Source of the DNA: Streptomyces sp. CB00455
Lineage (GTDB): Bacteria > Actinomycetota > Actinomycetes > Streptomycetales > Streptomycetaceae
Assembly: GCF_001905445.1 (NCBI RefSeq)
Contig: NZ_LIVQ01000001.1
Location: 1,302,001 to 1,366,000 of the forward strand
Direction of reading: 5' to 3'
DNA: 64,000 nt
Within the stretch, counting starts at the first letter, position 1. Every line of letters begins with the position of its first letter. The translations under genes and the position numbers were made by a program. Shown here piece after piece: positions 37,134-44,990 of the stretch. Below the pieces are notes generated by a model, which worked only from the letters and a program-made list of their open reading frames with translations, was not told the DNA's origin and did no database searches.

Positions 37134-37754
37134 ATGAGCACCGTCACCCTCACCACCTGGTCCCTGGAAATGACCTCTGCGTCGGACCTCGTGCCGGCGG
37201 CCGTCCCGGGGCCGGAGATCACCGTCAGCCGTGCGGAGGTCCCCTCCCCGGAGTTCAGCCGCTTCCTGTACGCCTCGGTCGGCGGTGACATCCACTGGAC
37301 GGACCGGCTGTCCCTGACCCGCGCGCAGTGGGTGGAGCAGCTGGGGCGGCCGGGCGTGGAGACGTGGGTGGCCTACGACCGCGGGACGCCGGCCGGGTAC
37401 GCCGAGTTCGACCCGCAGGACGACGGTGTGGTGGAGATCGTCTACTTCGGCCTGCTGCCGGACTTCCGGGGCCGCCGCATCGGGGGGCACCTGCTGACGG
37501 TGGGCGTGGCCCGTGCGTGGGACCTCGCGGAGCGCTGGCCGGACCGCGAGCCGACGCGCCGCGTCTGGCTGCACACGTGCAGCCAGGACGGCCCGACGGC
37601 GATGGACAACTACCTGCGCCGCGGCTTCAAGGTCTTCCGGACGGAGACGGAGTCCAAGGAGGAGACCCCGACCCCCGGTCCCTGGCCGGGCGCCCAGGTC
37701 CTGCTCTCACCCGCCCGCGGGGGTGGTGCGGGCACCACGGGCACCACAGCGTGA
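37134..37754 (+). CDS. GNAT-family acetyltransferase
   Basis: 206 residues from ATG 37134. The acetyl-CoA-binding loop is FGLLPDFRGRRIGGHLLTVG, with R-G-R-R-I-G following the expected strand. The late strand/helix RRVWLHTCSQDGPTAMDNYL, then RRGFKVFRTETE, is typical of the YjaB/RimI-like GNAT class. The substrate is unknown. It follows the GAF regulator by 5 bp, so the two are probably cotranscribed. No clear ribosome site stands before the ATG, consistent with coupling to the upstream stop. It is followed by the 390-bp sulfur leader region. Confidence 0.85.
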   Translation: MSTVTLTTWSLEMTSASDLVPAAVPGPEITVSRAEVPSPEFSRFLYASVGGDIHWTDRLSLTRAQWVEQLGRPGVETWVAYDRGTPAGYAEFDPQDDGVVEIVYFGLLPDFRGRRIGGHLLTVGVARAWDLAERWPDREPTRRVWLHTCSQDGPTAMDNYLRRGFKVFRTETESKEETPTPGPWPGAQVLLSPARGGGAGTTGTTA

Positions 37755-37846
37755 CCCCGATCACGCCGTCCCGCGATCCGAGACGACTTCGTCCGGATCG
37801 TGGACAGTAGTGGACTCCTCCAATCGGCACATGACACGCTTCCGCC

Positions 37847-37930
37847 ATGAATGGAGCTGGAATTGCCTTGGTGAGTCGGCGGCACGTCGACCTCGGCCGC
37901 ATGTCCAGCGCCATCTGTCCGGCGAGCTGA
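37847..37930 (+). CDS. Putative sulfur-responsive leader peptide upstream of sulfite reductase
   Basis: A 27-residue ORF, MNGAGIALVSRRHVDLGRMS then SAICPAS. It carries the SRRHVDLxRxxSAxC pattern that I recall for actinobacterial putative leader peptides, often found before sulfur genes. The single Cys codon lies near the end, so a ribosome short of Cys-tRNA would stall just before the stop. A shorter version could start at GTG 37871 (VSRRHVDL). It stands 214 bp before sir. The rest of the 37755-38144 gap holds a small hairpin, TCGCCGG 38027-38033 with CCGGCGA 38039-38045, and AGAAGGA just before sir. The promoter is probably near 37790-37830. Confidence 0.8.
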   Translation: MNGAGIALVSRRHVDLGRMSSAICPAS

Positions 37931-38144
37931 CGGAACCAGCAACCGCCGCACATCGCCGCAATCCCGGCATCGCCGCCGTGGACGCGTCGATCACCGCAGC
38001 CCCCTGAAGGCCGAATACCGCCCTGCTCGCCGGCCACCCCGGCGAAGGCGCGGTCATCCGCCGCACCCGCTCAGCGTCCCAGGGGTCAAGCCGCCGCTCC
38101 CCTCCCCGCCCCTGCCCTGAGCCGCCCGAGAAGGACGTACCGCC

Positions 38145-39839
38145 ATGGCCGCCACCCCCGAAACGCCCGCAGCCGCCGCGCGCCGCAAGACCGGCCGTCA
38201 CCGCGGTGAGGGCCAGTGGGCCGTCGGACACCACACCCCCCTCAACGGCAACGAGCAGTTCAAGAAGGACGACGACGGTCTCAACGTGCGGACACGCATC
38301 GAGACGATCTACTCCAAGGCGGGTTTCGACTCGATCGACCCCAACGACCTGCGCGGCCGCATGCGCTGGTGGGGCCTCTACACCCAGCGCAAGCCCGGGA
38401 TCGACGGCGGCAAGACCGCGATCCTGGAGCCGGAGGAGCTGGACGACAAGTACTTCATGCTGCGCGTGCGCATCGACGGCGGCCGGCTGACCACCGAGCA
38501 GCTGCGCGTCATCGGCGAGATCTCCGAGGAGTTCGCGCGCGGCACCGCCGACCTCACCGACCGCCAGAACGTGCAGTACCACTGGATCCGGATCGAGGAC
38601 GTCCCGGAGATCTGGCGCCGCCTGGAGGCCGTCGGGCTCTCCACCACCGAGGCCTGCGGTGACACGCCCCGCGTCATCCTCGGTTCGCCCGTCGCCGGCA
38701 TCGCCCGGGACGAGATCATCGACGGCACCCCCGCCATCGAGGAGATCCAGCGCCGTATCGTCGGCAATCCGGACTTCTCCAACCTGCCCCGCAAGTTCAA
38801 GTCCGCGGTCTCCGGCTCGCCCCTGCTCGATGTGGCGCACGAGATCAACGACGTCTCCTTCGTCGGCGTGGTACACCCCGAGCACGGCCCCGGCTTCGAC
38901 GTCTGGGTCGGCGGCGGCCTGTCCACCAACCCCAAGCTCGGCGTGCGCCTGGGCACCTGGGTCTCCCTCGACGAGGTCCCGGACGTCTACGAGGGCGTCA
39001 TCTCCATCTTCCGCGACTACGGCTACCGCCGGCTGCGCAACCGCGCCCGCCTGAAGTTCCTCGTCGCCGACTGGGGCCCGGCCCGGTTCCGCCAGGTCCT
39101 GGAGGAGGAGTACCTGCGGCGCAAACTCACCGACGGGCCCGCCCCCGAGCAGCCCACCGGCCAGTGGCGCGACCACGTCGGTGTCCACGAGCAGCAGGAC
39201 GGCCGCTTCTACGTCGGCTTCGCCCCGCGCGTCGGCCGCGTCGACGGCGCCACCCTCACCAAGATCGCGGACGTGGCCGCCCAGCACGGCTCCGGCCGGC
39301 TGCGCACCACCGCCGAGCAGAAGATGATCGTCCTCGACATCGAGGCCGACCGGGTCGACTCGGTCGTGGCCGCGCTGGAGGCGCTCGACCTGCGGGTCAA
39401 GCCGTCCCCGTTCCGCCGCGGCACGATGGCCTGCACCGGCATCGAGTTCTGCAAGCTCGCCATCGTCGAGACCAAGGCGCGCGGCGCCTCGCTGATCGAC
39501 GAACTGGAGCGGCGCCTGCCCGATTTCGCCGAGCCGATCACGATCAACATCAACGGCTGCCCGAACGCCTGCGCCCGTATCCAGGTGGCGGACATCGGTC
39601 TCAAGGGCCAGCTGGTCCTGGACGACGACGGCAACCAGGTGGAGGGCTACCAGGTCCACCTCGGCGGCGCCCTCGGCCTGGAGGCCGGCTTCGGCCGCAA
39701 GGTCCGCGGCCTCAAGGTCACCGCGGCCGAGCTGCCCGACTACGTCGAGCGGGTCGTCCGGCAGTACGAGGACCAGCGCGAGGACGGCGAGCGCTTCGCG
39801 GCCTGGGCCGCCCGCGCCGACGAGAAGAGCCTCTCGTGA
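38145..39839 (+). CDS. sir: Ferredoxin-dependent sulfite reductase (siroheme, [4Fe-4S])
   Basis: 564 residues. Reduces sulfite to sulfide with six electrons. The siroheme/cluster ligands are all present: Cys430 and Cys436 (ACTGIEFC), Cys472 and Cys476 (NGCPNAC). The Tyr-Cys cross-link pair of mycobacterial NirA/SirA (69 and 161, 92 apart) is matched here by Tyr79 and Cys171, also 92 apart (WWGLYTQRK; TTEACGDTPR), which supports sulfite and not nitrite as substrate. First structural gene of the operon; AGAAGGA lies before the ATG. The following gene starts at GTGA overlapping its stop. Confidence 0.95.
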   Translation: MAATPETPAAAARRKTGRHRGEGQWAVGHHTPLNGNEQFKKDDDGLNVRTRIETIYSKAGFDSIDPNDLRGRMRWWGLYTQRKPGIDGGKTAILEPEELDDKYFMLRVRIDGGRLTTEQLRVIGEISEEFARGTADLTDRQNVQYHWIRIEDVPEIWRRLEAVGLSTTEACGDTPRVILGSPVAGIARDEIIDGTPAIEEIQRRIVGNPDFSNLPRKFKSAVSGSPLLDVAHEINDVSFVGVVHPEHGPGFDVWVGGGLSTNPKLGVRLGTWVSLDEVPDVYEGVISIFRDYGYRRLRNRARLKFLVADWGPARFRQVLEEEYLRRKLTDGPAPEQPTGQWRDHVGVHEQQDGRFYVGFAPRVGRVDGATLTKIADVAAQHGSGRLRTTAEQKMIVLDIEADRVDSVVAALEALDLRVKPSPFRRGTMACTGIEFCKLAIVETKARGASLIDELERRLPDFAEPITININGCPNACARIQVADIGLKGQLVLDDDGNQVEGYQVHLGGALGLEAGFGRKVRGLKVTAAELPDYVERVVRQYEDQREDGERFAAWAARADEKSLS

Positions 39840-40015
39840 GCGAGCGCGCCGCCCCGTTCCACTGCCCGTACTGCGGCGACGAGGACCTTTTCCCCCACGA
39901 GTCGGGCCACGGCGCCTGGGAATGCCGGTCCTGCAACCGGGCCTTCCAGCTGAAGTACCTCGGGCTGCTGGCCCGGGGTGTCCGGTCCGACACCGCTGGA
40001 GAGGACGAGATATGA
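39836..40015 (+). CDS. Small zinc-ribbon protein of the sulfur operon
   Basis: 59 residues starting at GTG 39836, overlapping the sir stop as GTGA, with its own stop overlapping the cysH start as ATGA. Two CxxC pairs (CPYCGDEDLFPHESGHGAWE, then CRSCNRAF) make a rubredoxin-like or zinc-ribbon fold. It is conserved between sir and cysH in streptomycetes as I recall. Its position suggests it helps sulfite or APS reduction, perhaps as an electron-transfer or scaffold protein, but no function is established. Confidence 0.88.
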   Translation: MSERAAPFHCPYCGDEDLFPHESGHGAWECRSCNRAFQLKYLGLLARGVRSDTAGEDEI

Positions 40016-40713
40016 CGACGGTTCAGGAGACGCGCGACCTCAGGGAGCTGGCCGAGCGGGCGGGCCGGGACCTGGAGGACGCCTCCGCCCTGGAGATCCT
40101 CACCTGGGCGGCCGAGACCTTCGGCGAGAAGTTCGCCGTGACCTCCTCCATGGAGGACGCGGTCGTCGCCCACCTGGCCTCCCGCGCCCTCCCGGGTGTC
40201 GACGTGGTCTTCCTCGACACGGGCTACCACTTCGAGGAGACCATCGGCACCCGCGACGCGGTCGAGGCCGTGATGGACGTCAACGTCATCACGCTCACCC
40301 CGCGCCAGAGCGTCGCCGAGCAGGACGCGCAGTACGGGCCGCGGCTGCACGAACGCGACCCCGACCTGTGCTGCGCGCTGCGCAAGGTCAAGCCGCTGGA
40401 GGAAGGCCTGGCCGCGTACCAGGCGTGGGCCACGGGCCTGCGCCGCGACGAGTCCCCGACCCGGGCGAACACCCCGGTCGTCGGCTGGGACGAGAAGCGG
40501 CAAAAGGTCAAGGTCTCGCCGATCGCCCGCTGGAGCCAGGACGAGGTCGACGCGTACGTCGCCGAGCACGGCGTGCTCACCAACCCGCTGCTGACGGACG
40601 GCTACGCCTCCGTCGGCTGCGCCCCCTGCACCCGCCGCGTCGCGCCGGGCGAGGACGCGCGGGCCGGCCGCTGGGCCGGGCTCGGCAAGACCGAGTGCGG
40701 GCTGCACGGCTGA
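40012..40713 (+). CDS. cysH: APS/PAPS reductase of the [4Fe-4S] type
   Basis: 233 residues. Reduces activated sulfate to sulfite using thioredoxin. The cluster ligands typical of APS reductases are present: Cys120-Cys121 (DLCCALRK) and Cys203/Cys206 (GCAPC). The catalytic cysteine is Cys229 in the ECGLH tail. The PP-loop-like N-terminal nucleotide site (AVTSSMEDAVVAHL) and FLDTGYHFEET follow family order. Cys pairs point to APS as the substrate, so CysC in the next gene is a side branch and not an obligate step. The ATG overlaps the previous stop and the next gene overlaps its end, so it is in a tightly coupled operon. Confidence 0.94.
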   Translation: MTTVQETRDLRELAERAGRDLEDASALEILTWAAETFGEKFAVTSSMEDAVVAHLASRALPGVDVVFLDTGYHFEETIGTRDAVEAVMDVNVITLTPRQSVAEQDAQYGPRLHERDPDLCCALRKVKPLEEGLAAYQAWATGLRRDESPTRANTPVVGWDEKRQKVKVSPIARWSQDEVDAYVAEHGVLTNPLLTDGYASVGCAPCTRRVAPGEDARAGRWAGLGKTECGLHG

Positions 40714-40748
40714 TGGCGAACTACACAGAACCGACGGAGAAGAAGCAG

Positions 40749-41294
40749 ATGAGCGTGAGCGACCAGGGCGCCACCGTGTGGCTGACCGGGCTGCCGAGCG
40801 CGGGCAAGACCACCGTCGCCCGCGCGCTGGCGGTGCGGCTGCGCGCCGAGGGCCACCGCGTGGAGGTCCTCGACGGCGACGAGATCCGGGAGTTCCTCTC
40901 CGCCGGCCTCGGCTTCAGCCGCGAGGACCGGCACACCAACGTGCAGCGGATCGGCTTCGTCGCCGAACTCCTCGCGCGCAACGGCGTCAAGGCGCTCGTG
41001 CCGGTGATCGCCCCGTTCGCCGACAGCCGTGAGGCCGTCCGGGGGCGGCACGCCGCCGAGGGCACCCCGTACCTGGAGGTCCACGTGGCCACCCCGGTCG
41101 AGGTCTGCTCCGAGCGTGACGTGAAGGGCCTGTACGCCAAGCAGGCGGCGGGCGAGATCTCGGGTCTGACCGGGGTCGACGACCCGTACGAGGCGCCACA
41201 GAGCCCGGACCTGCGTATCGAGTCGCACACGCAGTCCGTGCGGGAGTCGGCCTCGGCCCTGCACGCGCTGCTCACCGAGAGGGGCCTGGCATGA
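40749..41294 (+). CDS. cysC: Adenylylsulfate (APS) kinase
   Basis: 181 residues from ATG 40749. Phosphorylates APS to PAPS. The Walker A loop is GLPSAGKTT, then DGDEIREFLSAGLGFSREDR and NVQRIGFVAELLARNGVKAL, all diagnostic of CysC. The start at 40749 is chosen because GGAG lies about 10 nt before it and relatives begin near there. An upstream ATG at 40713 overlaps the cysH stop as TGATG and would add 12 residues. Translational coupling could use either. With an APS-type CysH in the operon, PAPS is likely needed for sulfation and not for reduction. Confidence 0.92.
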   Translation: MSVSDQGATVWLTGLPSAGKTTVARALAVRLRAEGHRVEVLDGDEIREFLSAGLGFSREDRHTNVQRIGFVAELLARNGVKALVPVIAPFADSREAVRGRHAAEGTPYLEVHVATPVEVCSERDVKGLYAKQAAGEISGLTGVDDPYEAPQSPDLRIESHTQSVRESASALHALLTERGLA

Positions 41295-42244
41295 CGACCA
41301 CCGTCACCCACCTGCACGACGCTGCGAACAATTCCTCCGGCGCCGGGCCCTACGCGCTGTCGCACCTCGACGCCCTCGAATCGGAGGCCGTGCACATCTT
41401 CCGCGAGGTGGCGGGCGAGTTCGAGAAGCCGGTGATCCTCTTCTCCGGCGGCAAGGACTCCATCGTCATGCTGCACCTGGCACTGAAGGCGTTCGCGCCG
41501 GCGCCGGTGCCCTTCACCCTCTTGCACGTCGACACGGGCCACAACTTCCCCGAGGTGCTCCAGTACCGCGACCGCACGGTCCAGGAGCACGGCCTGCGCC
41601 TGCACGTGGCCTCCGTCCAGGAGTACATCGACGCCGGCAAACTGCGCGAGCGCCCGGACGGCACCCGCAACCCGCTGCAGACCCTCCCGCTCACCGAGGC
41701 GATCCAGAACCTCAAGTTCGACGCCGTCTTCGGCGGCGGACGCCGCGACGAGGAGAAGGCCCGCGCCAAGGAACGCGTCTTCTCCCTGCGCGACGAGTTC
41801 TCCCAGTGGGACCCGCGCCGCCAGCGCCCCGAGCTGTGGCAGCTCTACAACGGCCGCCACGCGCCCGGCGAGCACGTGCGCGTCTTCCCGCTGTCCAACT
41901 GGACCGAGCTGGACGTGTGGCAGTACATCGCCCGCGAGTCCATCGAGCTGCCGCAGATCTACTTCGCCCACGAACGCGAGGTCTTCCTGCGGGGCGGCAT
42001 GTGGCTGACGGCCGGCGACTGGGGCGGCGCGAAGAAGGGCGAGAAGCCCGAGACGCGCCTCGTGCGCTACCGCACCGTCGGCGACATGTCCTGCACCGGT
42101 GCCGTCGATTCCGACGCCACCACGCTCGACGCCGTGATCGCCGAGATCGCCGTCTCCCGGCTCACCGAGCGGGGCGCCACCCGGGCCGACGACAAGATGT
42201 CCGAAGCCGCGATGGAAGACCGCAAGCGCGAAGGGTACTTCTAG
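41291..42244 (+). CDS. cysD: Sulfate adenylyltransferase subunit 2
   Basis: 317 residues. The small catalytic subunit of ATP sulfurylase, forming APS from ATP and sulfate. The PP-loop motif is LFSGGKDSIVMLHLALKAF; later motifs FGGGRRDEEKARAKERVFS and FPLSNWTELDVWQYIARES are typical of CysD. Its ATG overlaps the cysC stop as ATGA. It works as a heterodimer with CysN, the next gene, which supplies GTP hydrolysis. Confidence 0.96.
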   Translation: MTTTVTHLHDAANNSSGAGPYALSHLDALESEAVHIFREVAGEFEKPVILFSGGKDSIVMLHLALKAFAPAPVPFTLLHVDTGHNFPEVLQYRDRTVQEHGLRLHVASVQEYIDAGKLRERPDGTRNPLQTLPLTEAIQNLKFDAVFGGGRRDEEKARAKERVFSLRDEFSQWDPRRQRPELWQLYNGRHAPGEHVRVFPLSNWTELDVWQYIARESIELPQIYFAHEREVFLRGGMWLTAGDWGGAKKGEKPETRLVRYRTVGDMSCTGAVDSDATTLDAVIAEIAVSRLTERGATRADDKMSEAAMEDRKREGYF

Positions 42245-42246
42245 AG

Positions 42247-43587
42247 ATGACGAGCACCACCGAGCAGTTCGCCGACCTCGCGGCGACCACGCTGCTGCGC
42301 TTCGCGACCGCAGGTTCCGTCGACGACGGCAAGTCCACCCTGGTCGGCCGCCTGCTGCACGACTCCAAGTCGGTCCTGACCGACCAGATGGAGGCCGTCG
42401 AAGCCGTCTCCGCCCAGCGCGGCCAGGACGCCCCCGACCTCGCGCTGCTCACCGACGGCCTGCGGGCCGAACGCGAGCAGGGCATCACCATCGACGTCGC
42501 CTACCGCTACTTCGCCACCGCCCGGCGCCGGTTCATCCTCGCGGACACCCCGGGGCACGTGCAGTACACGCGGAACATGGTCACCGGCGCTTCCACCGCC
42601 GACCTCGCCGTCGTGCTGGTCGACGCCCGCAACGGCGTGATCGAGCAGACCCGCCGGCACGCGGCGGTCGCCGCCCTGCTGCGGGTGCCGCACGTGGTCC
42701 TGGCGGTCAACAAGATGGACCTGGTGGGCTACGAGGAGAAGGTCTTCGCCTCGATCGCCGAGGAGTTCACCGCGTACGCCTCGGACCTGGGCGTCCCGGA
42801 GATCACCGCGATCCCGATCTCGGCCCTGGCCGGGGACAACGTCGTGGAACCGTCGGCGAACATGGACTGGTACGGCGGCCCGACGGTGCTGGAACACCTG
42901 GAGACCGTGCCGGTCAGCCACGACCTCACCGCCTGCCCCGCACGTTTCCCGGTGCAGTACGTGATCCGCCCGCAGAGCGCGGAGCACCCCGACTACCGCG
43001 GCTACGCGGGCCAGATCGCCTCCGGCGTGCTGCGCGTCGGCGAGGCCGTGACCGTCCTGCCGTCGGGCCGTACCAGCAGCATCGTGGGAATCGACGCGCT
43101 CGGCCACGGCGTGGACATCGCCTGGGCCCCGCAGTCGGTGACGCTGCGCCTGGCGGACGACATCGACATCTCACGCGGCGACCTGATCGCGCCGTCCTCG
43201 AACCCGCCGGCCACCACGCAGGACGTCGTCGCGACGGTCTGCCACGTGGCGGACCAGCCGCTGGCCGTCGGCGCCCGGGTGCTGCTCAAGCACACGACGC
43301 GCACGGTCAAGGCGATCGTCAAGGAGATCCCCTCGCGGCTGACCCTCGACGACCTGTCCCAGCACCCGGACCCGGGACAGCTGGTGGCCAACGACATCGG
43401 CCGTGTGGTCGTCCGTACCGCCGAGCCGCTGGCGCTCGACGCGTACGCCGACTCGCGCCGCACCGGGTCCTTCCTGCTGATCGACCCGGCCGACGGCACC
43501 ACCCTGGCGGCGGGCATGGCGGGCGAGTCCTTCGCCTCCCAGGCCCGGACGACCGTCCAGGCCGACGAAGAAGGGTGGGACTTCTAA
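42247..43587 (+). CDS. cysN: Sulfate adenylyltransferase subunit 1 (GTPase)
   Basis: 446 residues from ATG 42247, 2 bp after the cysD stop. An elongation-factor-like GTPase that drives APS synthesis by CysD. G motifs in order: GSVDDGKSTL (G1), EREQGITIDVAYRYF (G2), DTPGH (G3), NKMD (G4). Two beta-barrel domains follow to the end (DLIAPSSNPPATTQDV...). It is a stand-alone CysN, not fused to CysC, in agreement with the separate cysC upstream. The C-terminus (ADEEGWDF) ends 3 bp before a GTG-started short ORF. Confidence 0.95.
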   Translation: MTSTTEQFADLAATTLLRFATAGSVDDGKSTLVGRLLHDSKSVLTDQMEAVEAVSAQRGQDAPDLALLTDGLRAEREQGITIDVAYRYFATARRRFILADTPGHVQYTRNMVTGASTADLAVVLVDARNGVIEQTRRHAAVAALLRVPHVVLAVNKMDLVGYEEKVFASIAEEFTAYASDLGVPEITAIPISALAGDNVVEPSANMDWYGGPTVLEHLETVPVSHDLTACPARFPVQYVIRPQSAEHPDYRGYAGQIASGVLRVGEAVTVLPSGRTSSIVGIDALGHGVDIAWAPQSVTLRLADDIDISRGDLIAPSSNPPATTQDVVATVCHVADQPLAVGARVLLKHTTRTVKAIVKEIPSRLTLDDLSQHPDPGQLVANDIGRVVVRTAEPLALDAYADSRRTGSFLLIDPADGTTLAAGMAGESFASQARTTVQADEEGWDF

Positions 43588-43590
43588 CCC

Positions 43591-43692
43591 GTGTCCGCCG
43601 ACATCTACTCCACCTTCGCCAAAGAGGGGGGCCGCGTGGGCAGCGGCTCCCTCGGCAGCGGCCAGGGAGGGGTGGCGCGATGTGCGCGATGA
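43591..43692 (+). CDS. Candidate short ORF between cysN and the sulfur importer
   Basis: GTG 43591, 3 bp after the cysN stop, opens a 33-residue frame (VSADIYSTFAKEGGRVGSGS...). Its end overlaps the start of the next short ORF at 43680 in another frame. There is no ribosome site of its own beyond the cysN 3' end (GAAGGGTGG), which could serve it. It may be a decayed gene or a small protein; no family is recognised. Confidence 0.35.
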   Translation: MSADIYSTFAKEGGRVGSGSLGSGQGGVARCAR

Positions 43693-43772
43693 CGTACGCG
43701 CACCGCATGCGCGCCCACACCCCCCACGAGCCGTACCCGTCCCCGCTCGACAGACGAAGACCTGCGCCGTGA
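43680..43772 (+). CDS. Candidate 30-residue peptide before the sulfur importer
   Basis: ATG 43680 with a strong site GGGAGGGG 7 nt upstream. The peptide starts MCAMTYAHRMRAHTPHEPYP and ends SPLDRRRPAP. A Cys codon is second and several His codons follow. It ends 30 bp before the importer lipoprotein gene. The strong ribosome site and position suggest a translated leader; a Cys-responsive role is a guess. The next gene has its own GAGAGGAAG site. Confidence 0.45.
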   Translation: MCAMTYAHRMRAHTPHEPYPSPLDRRRPAP

Positions 43773-43802
43773 TCCCACGGCGCTCCGAGAGGAAGTCCTC
43801 CC

Positions 43803-44957
43803 GTGCCTGCCACCGGTACCACCGCCCCTTCCGCGTCCCGGCGTGAGAAGGGACTGCGCCGCGGCCTCGCCGCCGCCGCCGCCCTCCCGCTCCTGATCGG
43901 TGCGCTCGCCTCGTGCGGCTACGGCTCCGACGCCGCGAAGGACGCGCCGAAGGCCGCCGACGCGGCCGACTCCGCGGACGCCGGCAAGAAGCTCTCCGCC
44001 GCCGAGGTCCGCATCGGGTACTTCCCGAACCTGACGCACGCCACCGCCCTGGTCGGCCTCCAGGAAGGCCTGATCGAGAAGGAACTGAACGGCACCCGGA
44101 TCAAGCCGCAGTCCTTCAACGCCGGCCCGTCCGAGATCGAAGCCCTCAACGGCGGCTCTCTCGACATCGGTTTCATCGGCCCCTCGCCGTCGATCAACGG
44201 CTACGTGAAGTCCAAGGGCTCCAACCTGCGGATCATCTCCGGCTCCGCCTCCGGCGGCGTCAAGCTGGTCGTGAACCCGGACAAGATCAAGACCCTGGAC
44301 GACCTCAAGGGCAAGAAGATCGCCACCCCGCAGAAGGGCAACACGCAGGACGTCGCCTTCCTCAACTGGATCTCCGGGAAGGGCTGGTCGGTCGACCCGG
44401 AGTCCGGCAAGGGTGACGTCTCCGTCGTCCGCACGGACAACAAGGTCACCCCGGACGCCTTCAAGCAGGGCTCGATCGACGGCGCCTGGGTGCCGGAGCC
44501 CACGGCCTCCAAGCTCGTCTCCGAAGGCGGCTCCGTCCTCCTGGACGAGACCAGCCTGTGGCCCGACAAGAAGTTCGTGATCACGAACGTCATCGTGTCG
44601 CAGAAGTTCCTGGCGGAGCACCCGGACGTCGTCGAGGCCGTGCTCAAGGGCACCGTGAAGACGAACGAGTGGATCAACGCCAACCCGGACAAGGCGAAGG
44701 CCTCCGCCAACGCCAAGCTGGCGGCGGACGGCGGCAAGCCGCTCGACGCCAAGGTGATCGACCCGGCGTGGACGAGCATCCTCGTCACCGACGACCCGCT
44801 GGCGGGGACGCTGAAGACGGAGTCCGACTGGGCCGTCAAGGCCAAGCTCATCGAGCAGCCCGACCTGGCCGGCATCTACGACCTGACCCTCCTGAACAAG
44901 GTCCTGAAGGCCGCCGGGAAGCCCGAGGTCTCCGACGCCGGTCTCGGCGCCAAGTAA
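43803..44957 (+). CDS. ABC importer substrate-binding lipoprotein for a sulfur compound (SsuA/sulfonate-like)
   Basis: 384 residues from GTG 43803, with GAGAGGAAG upstream. Lipoprotein signal: LPLLIGALASCGYGS, so Cys after ALAS is lipidated. The mature part has the SsuA/TauA/NMT1-like fold: RIGYFPNLTHATALVGLQEG, ALNGGSLDIGFIGPSPSING and GSIDGAWVPEPTASKLVSEG. Relatives bind aliphatic sulfonates, taurine, or other small organic solutes. The location inside the cys operon makes sulfonate or a similar sulfur source the likely ligand, but sulfate cannot be excluded because no CysP/Sbp-type protein is present. Confidence 0.88.
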   Translation: MPATGTTAPSASRREKGLRRGLAAAAALPLLIGALASCGYGSDAAKDAPKAADAADSADAGKKLSAAEVRIGYFPNLTHATALVGLQEGLIEKELNGTRIKPQSFNAGPSEIEALNGGSLDIGFIGPSPSINGYVKSKGSNLRIISGSASGGVKLVVNPDKIKTLDDLKGKKIATPQKGNTQDVAFLNWISGKGWSVDPESGKGDVSVVRTDNKVTPDAFKQGSIDGAWVPEPTASKLVSEGGSVLLDETSLWPDKKFVITNVIVSQKFLAEHPDVVEAVLKGTVKTNEWINANPDKAKASANAKLAADGGKPLDAKVIDPAWTSILVTDDPLAGTLKTESDWAVKAKLIEQPDLAGIYDLTLLNKVLKAAGKPEVSDAGLGAK

Positions 44958-44990
44958 TCCCGCAACCAGCAACCCCAGGAGGTGACGACC

